Origin: Elephas maximus indicus
Lineage: Eukaryota > Chordata > Mammalia > Proboscidea > Elephantidae
DNA length: 64,000 bases
Assembly (NCBI RefSeq): GCF_024166365.1
Contig: NC_064836.1
Span: 4,650,001-4,714,000, forward strand
Reading direction: 5' to 3'
In this document: positions 33,416 through 42,912 of the stretch, in pieces
How the letters are laid out: each line of letters opens with the position of its first letter
Position numbering within the stretch: the first letter of the stretch is position 1
Notes under the pieces: generated by a model
What the model was told of the DNA's origin: nothing
Database searches by the model: none
The model's input: only the letters and a program-made list of their open reading frames with translations
Program-made: the position numbers and the translations under genes

Positions 33416-34022
33416 CTCTACTAGTGGTTCTAGAACCGGTCCCTAAACAGCAGCCTTAGCATCCTTGGTAATTTGTTAGAAGTGTAAATTCTGAGCAGAG
33501 GTTCGAACCAAAAGAACTGGTTAGGAGCCTGATTAGAACCCAGACAGTCTGACTCCATACCTTGGCAGGTAGATAGAATCACCTTTTCTTCCAAGTGCAA
33601 AACACTGACATGACAAACTCTGTGCCTGCTATTTTTCAGGGGGAAAAAAAGCTTGGGTTTTCCTTTTAAAGGTGAAACCATGTAACATGATAAAACAGCT
33701 GGTTTAAAAAAAATAAGAACAGTGAACTTTATAAAACAGTAAATTCCAAAAATAAGATAAAATACTTGAGTTCCACATTATGACAAAAGATATCAGTAAA
33801 AGTATTACGTAGTAGAAACATCTTTCCACAGAAAGGATAGGAGGGAATCATTCATAAAGCAGAACAGGGTTTAGTAAAGTCCTGAAGTTCAGATGAACTC
33901 AATAATACACAAGTCACCGGACCTCATATCAGAGCCTCTTCTTGCTGCCTTGTGAAATGGCTATTAGCCAAGTAGTTCAGACCTCCTCAGCTAATGATTT
34001 CTTTTCATGCTTTCAAGGTTCT
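33416..34022. other. ASPM intron 1, no clear element
   Basis: A further MER5-like scrap may lie at 33420-33530 (CTAGTGGTTCTAGAACCGGT). The rest is unique. Confidence 0.4.
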
Positions 34023-34034
34023 ACTCAATGAAAG

Positions 34035-34200
34035 TAAACCCTGGTGGCATAGTGGTTAAGGACTACCGCTGCTAACCAAAAAGGTCAGCAGTTGGAATCC
34101 ACCAGGGACTCCTTGGAAACCCTATGGGGCAGTTCTACTCTGTCCTAAGGGTCACTATGAGTCAGAGTCGACTCCATTGCAATGGGTTAGGTAGGGTCGG
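34035..34200 (+). repeat. AfroSINE, first of a back-to-back pair
   Basis: TAAACCCTGGTGGCATAGTG head to GTCGACTCCATTGCAATGGG tail. Bounded by ACTCAATGAAAG at 34023-34034 and 34201-34212. Confidence 0.93.
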
Positions 34201-34212
34201 ACTCAATGAAAG

Positions 34213-34396
34213 GAGCCCTGGTGGCGCAGTGGCTAAGAGCTACAGCGAGCTATGCTGGTAACCAAAGTCAGCAGTTCAAATCCACCAGCAGTTCCTTGGA
34301 AACTCTATGGGGCAGTTCTACTTTGTCCTGTTAAGTCACTGTGAGTCAGAAACCACTCAATTTCAAAGGGTTTGGGTTTTTGGGTTTTTTGGTTTT
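34213..34396 (+). repeat. AfroSINE, second of a back-to-back pair
   Basis: GAGCCCTGGTGGCGCAGTGG head to GAAACCACTCAATTTCAAAG tail and a T/G-rich end. Bounded by ACTCAATGAAAG at 34201-34212 and 34397-34408. Confidence 0.93.
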
Positions 34397-34911
34397 ACTC
34401 AATGAAAGGCCACAGCAGTCCAAATAAGAACATAAATTCTCTGGTTTTTGGTGACAGCAACGGGAACATTATGCTGACCAATGCAATGCAGTAAAAGCTA
34501 AGGGGGAGGTTCCTGAAACATTCATAAAATGAAATTTGATTGCCCATCAAAACCGCACTGACAGCAAAGGGGAAAAAGGATTAAAAAACTAATGTGTACC
34601 TACACACCACACACACCCGTTGAAAACAATCCTAGAGAGGTTTTTTTGCTCTTAGACATTTAGCCAAACCAAAGTTCAGTATTTCACTAGAAAAAGCGGT
34701 TAGCCAGACTCCAAGGATACCTATGGAAACTAAAATGCATCTTAAGGTGGCTGATAGAAAGCACTCAAAAAAGATGCTCTCACCAATGTACTCCAGGTAA
34801 TCTTTTAAGAAAAAAATAAGAGTACCGATAATAAAACCGCCATTAATTTAGAACTGCAAGAGCCTTTTTCACGATGCCTGAAGTCTACTTAAAATGCATC
34901 TCTATTTAATA

Positions 34912-35065
34912 CACAGCCCTGGTGGTGCAGTGGCTGAGTAGTTCGGCTGCTAAGCAAAATGCCGGCAGTTCGAATCCGCTCCTTGGAAATCCTATGGGGC
35001 AGTTCTACCCTGTCCTATTGGGTCGCTATGAGTAGGTCTCAGTGGTAATATGTTTTGTTTTTTTG
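34912..35065 (+). repeat. AfroSINE with short target duplication
   Basis: CAGCCCTGGTGGTGCAGTGG head, GCCGGCAGTTCGAATCCGCT, TATGGGGCAGTTCTACCCTG. TATTTAATA occurs on both sides (about 34903 and 35070). Confidence 0.9.
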
Positions 35066-35077
35066 ATTTATTTAATA

Positions 35078-35395
35078 GGGCATGGGGACAGTAACGGTTC
35101 AGTGGTAGAATTCTCACCTGCCAGGGCAGCTGGATGACAGTGGATACACCTCAGGCGCATCCTCCACCCATCTGCCGATGGAAGCTTCCTTGCATGTTGC
35201 TGTGATGCTGACAGGGCTTCAGCGGAGCTTTCAGACTAAGATGGACTAGGAAGAAAGGGCTGGCGACCTACTTCTGCAAACTGGCCAATGAAAACCCTAT
35301 GGATCACAACAGATCATGGGACGGCGCTGGACCGGGCCATTTATTCAATTATGCATGAGTGGTGCTGGCTTGGCAGCTAACAACAGCAACAACAG
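35078..35395 (+). repeat. SINE with tRNA-Gly-like head and RTE-like body
   Basis: The head GGTTCAGTGGTAGAATTCTC, then ACCTGCC, matches positions of tRNA-Gly-GCC from the A box to the anticodon region. The rest of the tRNA (B box) is not recognisable. The body contains TCAGCGGAGCTTTCAGACTA, GACCTACTTCTGCAAA and GAAAACCCTATGGATCACAA, also present in longer afrotherian SINEs, and ends in an AACAACAGCAACAACA tail. The family name is not known to me. Confidence 0.7.
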
Positions 35396-35401
35396 ACAAG
35401 C

Positions 35402-35612
35402 CAAAAAACACTCACTGCTGTCCCGTCATCCCGACTCACAGCGACCCTATAGGATAGAGTAGAACTAACTACTCCATGGGGTTTCCAAGGCTGTAATCTT
35501 TCCTGAAGCCGAATGCCACATCTTTCTCCCAAGGAGCGGCTGGTGGGTTCTAACCGCGAACGTTCTGGTTTGCTACTGAGCGCTCAATCACTCCGCCACC
35601 AAGTCTGTATAA
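35402..35612 (-). repeat. AfroSINE (antisense)
   Basis: AAAAAACACTCACTGCTGTC, CAGCGACCCTATAGGATAGA and the CACTCCGCCACCAAG head. Lies about 250 bp downstream of the exon 1 donor. Confidence 0.88.
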
Positions 35613-35859
35613 ACGCTTTAAATATTCCGTGCGTGCATATTAATGTGCTGTCACCATCCAAATTACCCCCTACCCTGGCGTTCTCTACAGGGGCCGAGGA
35701 TTCCACCCCACAGTTGATGAAAGGGAAACGACTTCGTTCTCTAAGGGTCTTTTTCAGTTCACACCCCTGTGGACGCGGGTAGCAGGAAAGATCGCGGGGA
35801 AGGTGGGCGGCTGCCGGGGGTGGGGTGCGGGTGGCGGTGGCGCCCCTCCCACGACTTAC

Positions 35860-36156
35860 CTGCAACACAAAAGAACGCTGAGCGATGCTAAAGCCCTGGT
35901 CCGCTGCAGGGAAGCGGCTGATCTTCACTTCAGCCACCTCCTGGTTGGGATTGTCTAGGGCCAGAGACAGGGTCCGAGAGGCTCCCAGGCGAACCTCCCC
36001 GAAGCTGAGGAAAGGCGACTTGCAGAAGTGGCTGAGAGACAGGACCGGGGGGGAAGCCGCCTCCTTTTCGCCCCCGGCGCGCCGAAGCACTGCCGGCGTC
36101 CTCCGCTTAGTCGGACTCAGCTCCCAGTAGCTTGGCCCCACGCGCCGGTCCGCCAT
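35860..36156 (-). CDS. ASPM: ASPM exon 1 (start codon)
   Basis: 297 coding nt, residues 1-99, donor TTGCAG|GTAAGT. The start ATG at 36156-36154 begins MADRRVG and sits in a good Kozak context (G at -3, G at +4). [20 protein letters not shown] and [20 protein letters not shown] form the first half of the ASH domain. The frame stays open for about 60 codons upstream but has no ATG there, so this start is preferred. Confidence 0.97.
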
Positions 36157-36349
36157 AACCGCCCGGAGGTCCCCCCCGGACCTCCCCCGAGGCTGCTGGC
36201 CGCTTCCCCTCAAGGCCGGCTGTGGAGGTCGTGAAGGGTGACTCAGCCACCGTTCTTTTCCAGCTGCCAACACTCGAAGAGAAAGGAAACAGACCCCGCA
36301 CTTTGCAGACTCAAAAGAGATGCCAAACAACTGCAGCTTTCTGCTTCAG

Positions 36350-36364
36350 TTTAAACTTCCCGCC
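36350..36364 (-). promoter_or_regulatory. CDE/E2F-CHR-like cell-cycle module
   Basis: In ASPM orientation the sequence reads GGCGG-GAAG-TTTAAA: a CDE-like GC core, a four-base spacer and a CHR-type TTTAAA. On the plus strand the same bases include TTCCCGCC, an E2F-type match. CDE-CHR modules recruit DREAM/MuvB complexes and restrict transcription to G2/M. Inferred from sequence only. Confidence 0.6.
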
Positions 36365-36368
36365 TCCA

Positions 36369-36440
36369 CCAATGAGCACCTCCGGGCAGCGCCACCTGAC
36401 CACAGAGCCAATCACTGAGCAGAAGCAGCCACTGGCCAAT
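36369..36440 (+). promoter_or_regulatory. Three CCAAT boxes (NF-Y-type)
   Basis: CCAAT at 36369-36373, 36408-36412 and 36436-36440, all in the same orientation and just upstream of the CDE-CHR module relative to ASPM. Starts are spaced 39 and 28 bp. Clustered NF-Y sites about 30 bp apart upstream of a CHR are typical of G2/M genes. Confidence 0.6.
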
Positions 36441-36504
36441 CAGGCGGCAGCGCCTAATTCAAACGATTTCACCGGGCCTCAGTGGCTCTCTGCAGCTGAA
36501 GCGG

Positions 36505-36531
36505 AAAACAAAAACAAAAACAAAAAAAACG
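36505..36531. repeat. (AAAAC)n microsatellite
   Basis: Short run of AAAAC repeats upstream of the ASPM promoter. Confidence 0.8.
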
Positions 36532-37007
36532 GTGAAGCAATTCTGACGACTTCCTAAAACTGGATGCTTAGTAAAATTTGCTTTTAGAATTTTTATCAAC
36601 AGGTTGTGTTGAAGCGAAGCGAGTAACAGAGTTTCCGGAATTAATGCAGTAATCATTGGGGTTGCCAGGCTCAAGCCTTAGAAAGTAAAATTTAATTTAG
36701 ATCTCTTTTCTCACTCAACATACCCCACCAAGGATGATATGAATTTACTTGCAGCTGTTTCCTGGGGCTGAATGGGAGAAATATGAGGAAAATTAAAACG
36801 ATAGTGAGTGCGAACGTGCTTATTTCAGGGACTGATCAAAACAGGGGCTCAGTAAATTTGCATTCTGATTCTTAACTCGGGATGCTGGAAACATGACACA
36901 AGATAAACAAATGAGACCCGAGATTTCCAGTCGTTCATAAGTTATTCTTTTTACAGACAATGCCTGTGAATAACTTCTTGGCTTTTTAATTGCAGTTATC
37001 TAGCACT
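36532..37007. other. Intergenic, no recognised element
   Basis: Unique sequence upstream of ASPM. No divergent gene is visible. Confidence 0.5.
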
Positions 37008-37195
37008 TAGGAGTCTGGGTAGCACAAGTGGTTTGCATTGGCTGCTAATCTAGAGGTTGGCAGCTTGACTCATCCAGTGGCTCCGAGGAAAAAAGATCTG
37101 CTGAGTTGCTTCAGTAAAGATTACAGCCAAGAAAAGCCCATGAAGCGGTTCTACTGACACATGGGGTCACCAGAACTCCACGGCAGCCAGCAACA
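37008..37195 (+). repeat. AfroSINE-related, diverged
   Basis: TTGGCTGCTAATCTAGAGGT, the ATCCAGTGGCTCCGAGGAAA body, GAAGCGGTTCTACTGACACA and CTCCACGGCAGCCAGCAAC. Confidence 0.75.
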
Positions 37196-37199
37196 ATCT

Positions 37200-37445
37200 A
37201 GTAGTTACTATTACAGCTTACTTAGCACGATTGTTTTAAGCACTTCACATATTTATCTCAGTCTCCACCTGAACCCTATGGGAGATCTACTATTATTTGT
37301 GTTTTACGGATGAGGAAACTGAGGGACAGAGGTTAAGTAACTTGCTTAAGGGCATACAGCTGGCTAGGAAGTGGCAAAGCCAGGATATGCACCCAGGCAG
37401 TTTGGCTCCAGTCTTGGCTCTTACCCAGTATACAACACGGCCTTT
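37200..37445 (-). repeat. MIR SINE (antisense)
   Basis: ACGGATGAGGAAACTGAGGG, AGGTTAAGTAACTTGCTTAA, GTTTGGCTCCAGTCTTGGCT: classic reversed MIR, well preserved. Confidence 0.85.
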
Positions 37446-38010
37446 AAATTTTCTCTGGCAGACTCCTCCCCCAAAAAATCAATGTACTGATGTGCATATG
37501 GGCACACAAAACATGTAGAAAGAAAAGTCACTGGGTGGAAAAACAAAATGAGGAAGCTGAGATATAAAATTATATTCAATGACACCCCAGTTTGGCCTGA
37601 GGTTGGACCCTGTTACCTTCAACAATTTTTAAACAAATTTTTTTTTTTTAATCCTTAAGATTGATGCACAATGAAAACACTACTCTCGAAACGTAAAAAT
37701 GTATACTTTTATTTTTAACAAAAATCCTAATATGAATCATTTTCAAATTTGCATAATTTACATTATTATTTCATACTGTGAATGCTATTCATCAAATGAG
37801 TGTAAATACAAAAAACCCTTTACGGTAAAAAAAATCACTCAAATGTTTGCTTCAACTCCTTTAACATGATGATAGCATAATTTTGTTCATATACAATCAC
37901 ACTCCACAGATTTTTTTCATAAAGCATAGCTGTTGGCTCACAATTTTAAAAAAAGAATGAACTATATCTGTAATTTTTTATTTGCCCCTCTACTTCCATT
38001 CTCCATGCTT
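37446..38010. other. Intergenic AT-rich, no recognised element
   Basis: Unique AT-rich sequence. Nothing nameable. Confidence 0.45.
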
Positions 38011-38039
38011 AGATGGGTGCACACTATCCATTTAATATG

Positions 38040-39560
38040 TTGACACAAGTATCTGGGAATGACTTTAATAGTCTGCTAGGTTCACTGATTGAAGGCTGGA
38101 TTCAACAGTGGTTTACAATTAGGATGAAATGCTGGAACTTACATTCTGTAGTGTCCAAAGGCTTGGAAAGATGGGAATGTTGGAGGGCATCTATATGTGC
38201 AACCTATTCAGCCACCCCTAAACCTACATACCTGCCCCCCCACACACAACACACAACACACAAATACTCCCTTTACCAAGGCATTAAGAAATACATTTTT
38301 GAGGGGGACTCGAACATTCTTAAGGAGGCCTGTGATAACTGTTTTCTTTGAGCCAGGAATGATGGTAAGAGATGCTATAATGAGAATGGGTTATCTTATC
38401 TCAGTGTGAATGATAGGGCCTACAAGTGATAAAGGACAGTGGCGTTTAACAGACAAGGTGGTAGCACCACAACATGCCAAGAACTGAATAGTAATTAGAG
38501 GCAGGGATCTGTGGCAATGCCTAATTGATCAAGGGATCAACAGAAATAAGATGGATAGTGTACTAAGGTTCTGTTTGACATATACATGCAGAAAAATTCT
38601 ACATCTGCAGAGCAGAAATGGAGTCCACAAACCTAAAGACCCTTAACTAAGGAAAGATCCTTGCCCTTACGAGAAAAGATTCTGCAACATGGATACAACT
38701 TATTATATAGTAGTCACCATAGTAATAATTATTAGTCACCAAAAATCTACACCTACCATAAATCTTAATTCAAACTTTCTCCCAGAGAGAACTGCAGCAA
38801 TTTACCAATGTAACTATGAACTGGGGAAAGGGGAATACCCAGACCTTTCCAATGGTTATTAGATTCTGTCTTTCTGCTATACTGCAGAAACCTAAAATGA
38901 CACCATGGACCACCAGTCAGATGGGAGCTTATGAACACCAGGGGATAGATGGCATTTAGGACTGAATCTCTCATAGAGCACGCAGTAGGATGGGATTCAT
39001 ACAGTTCCAGAATACAAAATGAGAATAGATACACTTAGTAACTGACAGAATTTTCTCACTGGTCTCCAGTTCCAAGGAGTAAAGGCTATTATAAAGGGTC
39101 AAGGAGAAGCTCCTGAAACTCTCTTCCCCATCCCTCCAGGCTACAAAGTAAAAAAGCAATACTATAACTCTGAGGGAATTTCAGAGGTTAGTTTGAAGAT
39201 TTGAGAGATGCAGGGATAGTGATTACAACCATATACCCACTACCTAGTTTGTATGGCTAGCACAAAAGTCAGATGGGTCCTGGAAAAATGGCAATAGATT
39301 ACAGCAATTAGGTGATGATGCCAACTGCTGCTGCAGTTTCAGACCTGTTATCTTTGTACAGCACATCATCACATCCTTGCCAGCCGGTTTGCAATTATTA
39401 CCTGGCAAATTCATCTAGTAAGGAAAGACTGAAGTGGTTCATATTTATGTGGTGGGATAATACTATAGCATCACATCTGAGGCAGGTTTAGAAGCAGTTA
39501 TGTTAATGAATCAGGACTTAATCTATGAGATTAGGTTGTATCTTGAGTCACTCGCTTAAT
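38040..39560 (+). mobile_element. Probable ERVL-type internal remnant
   Basis: Degenerate sequence without long frames. Its patchwork character and position next to clear LTR-like sequence suggest decayed endogenous retroviral internal sequence. Identification is from general resemblance, not a search. No coding capacity remains. Confidence 0.35.
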
Positions 39561-39562
39561 GC

Positions 39563-40027
39563 TGTCTTGGTTATCTAGTGCTGTTATAACAGAAATACCA
39601 CAAGTGGATGGCTTTAACAAAGAGAAATTTATTTTCTCACAGTCTAGGAGGCTCGAAGCCTAAATTCAGGGTGCCAGCTCCAGGGGAAGGCTTTCCCTCT
39701 CTGTCAGCAATGGGGAAAGGTCCTTTTCATCAGTTTTCCCCTGGTTTAGGAGCTTCTCAGCACAGAGACTCAGGGTCCAAAGGACATGCTATTCTCCTGG
39801 CTCTACTTTCTTGGTGGTATGAGGTCACTGTGCTGAGGAGCTCCTTAGCAGGGGAAGATTGATGACAAGGACCTTCCCCTAGAGCAAAAAGAGAGAGAAA
39901 GCCTTCCCCTGGAGCTGGCAACCTGAATTCAGACTTCTAGCCTCCTAGACTGTGAAAGAATAAATTTCTGTTTGTTACAGCCATCCACTTGCGGTATTTG
40001 TTATAGCAGCACTAGATAACCAAGACA
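39563..40027. repeat. 465-bp LTR palindrome (head-to-head LTR ends)
   Basis: Left arm 39563-39765 begins TGTCTTGGTTATCTAGTGCT; right arm 39828-40027 ends in its reverse complement. They enclose a 62-bp centre. Both arms carry the same diverged LTR terminal segment (TCCACTTG...TGGCT, TAGGAGGCT, CTCCAGGGGAAGGCTTTC) also present singly at 41160-41449 and 60658-60925. Confidence 0.88.
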
Positions 40028-41449
40028 GAATTTGGTACCCAGAGAGTGGGGTGCTGCTCTAACAGATATCTAAAATGTGGATGTGGTTTTGAAATGGTGA
40101 CTGGATAGAGGCTGGAAGAGTGTTAAAGTGCCTAATAGTAAAAGCCTGGATTGCCTTGAAAAGACTGTTGGTGAAATTATGGGCATCAAACACACTTCTG
40201 GACTCAGAAGGAAATGAGAAGGGCTCTTACACTAGTGATGGTGCAGATGATGGGGAGCAGCACAGAGAAACAGCACCAGCAGAGAAACGGCAGTAGCAGA
40301 ACCAGGAGACCAGCGTGAGACAGCACGGGAGCCAATCCATGGAGAGAGCTGAGTGCCTTTGTGCAGGAGGCTTCCTGGTAGAGTGGGGTGCCTCAGAGCA
40401 CTTATTGGTGGAGCTAAAGAGCTTTGCAACACTTGCCCCAGCAGGGCAGAAATGGGCGGTGAGGTCCAAGAGGTCTAGAGGCCAAGAAAACAGGAAGCAG
40501 AAGCTGAAGAGACAAGGAACACAAGAAGCAGACCTGCCTCTCAGTCTCAAAGGGTAGGGCCACGATCTCTGTGGTATTAAAGGTTGGAGCCATAGCCTCC
40601 TAGGTTTCAGAGATCTTCACCAACTTGGGGTTTCAGAGTGTGGGGCTGCCATTCAGAAGTGCCAGCAGGACAGCAACAGATCTGTTGCCCAAAGTTGAGC
40701 GGGTGGAGCTGTCATGCTTAAGCGGCAGAAGGATAGGGCCTGCAGGGGCCAGAAGGTGGCGTCACCACTCAGTGGAGCCACCACTCAGTGGAGCCTCCCG
40801 AATGAGAAGGAGCAGAGCTGCTGTCCCAGTGGGCCTGGAAGGTGGAGCTGAAGCCCAGGACAGAGGGCTCCCATCCAGAAACTGGAAAGTGTAGCCAACA
40901 CCTAGAGTCTGGAGGGCAGGGCCATTGCACAAATGGTGCCAGAGAACAGAGGATTATTTTCAAGCTTTGAGGGCTAATGTAATATGTTCTGCTGACTTGT
41001 GTGGTGCCCTGCAATTTCTCCCATTCGTAATATCTACTTGTGCCTGTTCCACAATTGTACTTTGGAAGCAGATAACTTGTATTCCAGATTCCACAGATGA
41101 AGAACTTTTAGATTCTGGACTTAGAGTTGATTTAAGACTTCTGCTATGATATGATGGGGTGAATGCATTTTGCACGAGGCAAGGACATGGATTTTTGGGA
41201 GACCTCACACCACCAAGAAAGTAGTGCCAAGAACAGAGTGTGTCCTTTCGGGTCCCTGAGAAGCTCCTAGCCCAGGAAAAGATAGATGACAAGGACCTTC
41301 CTCCAGAGCTGACAGACAGAAAGCCTTCCCCTGGAACTGATGCCCTGAATTTGGACTTCTAGCCTCCTAGATTGTGAAAGAATAAAATTGTTTGTTGAAG
41401 CCATCCACTTGTGGTATTTCTGTTATAGCAGCACCAGATGACTAAGACA
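40028..41449 (+). mobile_element. MaLR-like LTR retroelement: internal part plus 3' LTR
   Basis: Directly after the palindrome come AATTTGGTACCCAGAGAGTG and CTAAAATGTGGATGTGGTTT, a layout typical of MaLR (THE1/MST/MLT-type) internal sequences just after an LTR. A plus-oriented LTR follows at about 41160-41449, ending ACTAAGACA. Short frames only; non-coding and ancient. Confidence 0.6.
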
Positions 41450-42216
41450 GCTACCATGCCCCAGTGCTAGTCAAGTCTGCCTATACTGTAATATTGTCCA
41501 AGGGAACCTGGATCTTCTTGATTTCTTAGAATACTGCACTGGTGCATTGCATTAAAGACATTTGCTAGTTAAACTTGGTGCGCAAGGAATAGCTGTCAAG
41601 AATTGTGAGGGTCTCAGGTTCTACACCACTTGAAAACTAACAAGTTAGCTTACCAATTTCGTCAATCCTGGCAGAAGGTAAAAGACTTGGGTTAGAGTAA
41701 AAAAGGACTTTATTACTTATGGGAAAAGTGGTAGCCAGAGTGTCAGCACCCCCTAGCCCCTAAGTCACATGGGGACAATACAAAGAGCCTGTACACACAG
41801 CGGATTGCATTACACGAGAGGATCACATTGAACTTGGGAATTAACTGTTCTTATAGCACATTGTCAGGGTAGGAGGGGAGACATTACCTTATCCATCAAG
41901 ATTTCTCACTGCAAACACAGTCCCGAAAGACGGCCTGAGTACAGAGTAGACAGTGCCTCTTGGCAAACCCAGCAAGAACATTAAGGGTTGTTCAGGGCCC
42001 ATGGTGAACTGCCACTCCCAAGAGTCGCAAGAACTCTACACGCTGGTGGTAAAACAAATGCAGGCCAGAAGGTGGGAGATAAAGTAGGACAAAATTCAGG
42101 GCTTTACCACATTGTTTTTGGCTATTAAATGGTCGGAGATAGGCTGATGTATCCCTTCTAAAATGAGAGGCAACTTGCTGTACTTTTGAACCATTTGGAA
42201 GTCCTCATTAGACTTG

Positions 42217-42372
42217 GGGAGCCCTTGTGGTAAACTGGTTAAAAGCTTGGCTGCTAACCAAAAGGTCGGCAGTTTGAGTCCACCAGCCACTCCTTGGAAA
42301 TCCTAGGGGGCAGTTCTACTCTGTCCTGTAGGGTCACTATGAGTCGGAATTGACTCGAAGGCAATGGGTTTT
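42217..42372 (+). repeat. AfroSINE
   Basis: GGGGAGCCCTTGTGGTAAAC head, GCTAACCAAAAGGTCGGCAG, CACTATGAGTCGGAATTGAC, AAGGCAATGGGTTTTAGA. Confidence 0.92.
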
Positions 42373-42729
42373 AGATTTTGGAGGCAGCACGTACCTTACT
42401 AGGACATGTCTCTCCATCCCATTTACCTAGTAACTCTAAGACTATTTTTGAGTTGTATCCACGTTACAGGTTCCCTTCTCATAGAGGCAAGACTCATAGG
42501 GCCCTGCTACTTATACCATATAGCAGAGACAAAGAACAGAGCCTCTGGAAAGTTTTAATACAGGCATCACAGCATAAAACTCCAGATTTGGGAGTAAAGA
42601 TATGCCCTCTTCTGCAGTCAAGCAAGCATCTACCATTTGAAAAGCAGCTCCTGGGTTTGCTACTGGATCATGGTAGACACTTGAGTAAGTGGCTGTGTGA
42701 TCCAAACTGCTCATCGACAACTTTCTAAT

Positions 42730-42912
42730 CCAGGGGACCAGCAAACTATGGCCTGCAGCATAAATCTGGAACACACTCTATATTTTCATAAATAAAATTT
42801 TGTTGGAACATAGCCACATCCATTCATATTATCTATGGCTGCTTTCTGAATACAAAGAGTTGAGTAGTTGTGACTGATACTGATACTTTACAAAAAAGTT
42901 TGCTGGTGCCTG
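42730..42912. mobile_element. hAT-Charlie-type DNA transposon fragment
   Basis: GACCAGCAAACTATGGCCTG, AAATAAAATTTTGTTGGAAC, ACAAAAAAGTTTGCTGGTGC: the same family as 5050 and 57107. Short inverted GCAAACT/AGTTTGC ends. Confidence 0.65.

Larger units (their letters stand above)
1..36156 (-). other. ASPM: ASPM gene, 5' two-thirds (exons 1-18, 3' end outside window)
   Basis: ASPM binds microtubule minus ends at spindle poles with calmodulin and katanin partners; its loss causes primary microcephaly (established knowledge). The exons read from the minus strand give an ASH-type N-terminus (about residues 1-147), a long disordered segment (148-680), a conserved linker, two calponin-homology domains (about 923-1059 and 1113-1264) and then an IQ-repeat array beginning near residue 1270. 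The 17 complete coding exons sum to 4,074 nt with matching phases at every junction, and exon 18 stays open to the window edge, giving 2,256 codons here against 3,477 residues in human. No inactivating lesion is visible. The armadillo-like C-terminus and the last ten or so exons lie to the left of the window. Confidence 0.97.
35780..36500. promoter_or_regulatory. ASPM: CpG-rich ASPM promoter/first-exon island
   Basis: GC content and CpG frequency rise sharply against the AT-rich surroundings, covering exon 1, the 5' UTR and the promoter elements at 36350-36440. No TATA box is seen, as is usual for cell-cycle genes with CpG-island promoters. Confidence 0.8.

Noticed and set aside
35584-36330. 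A 248-codon frame starting upstream of the ASPM ATG
   Set aside because: The apparent start at 36330 is TTG, not ATG. The frame is the ASPM exon 1 frame plus leader and read-through into intron 1.
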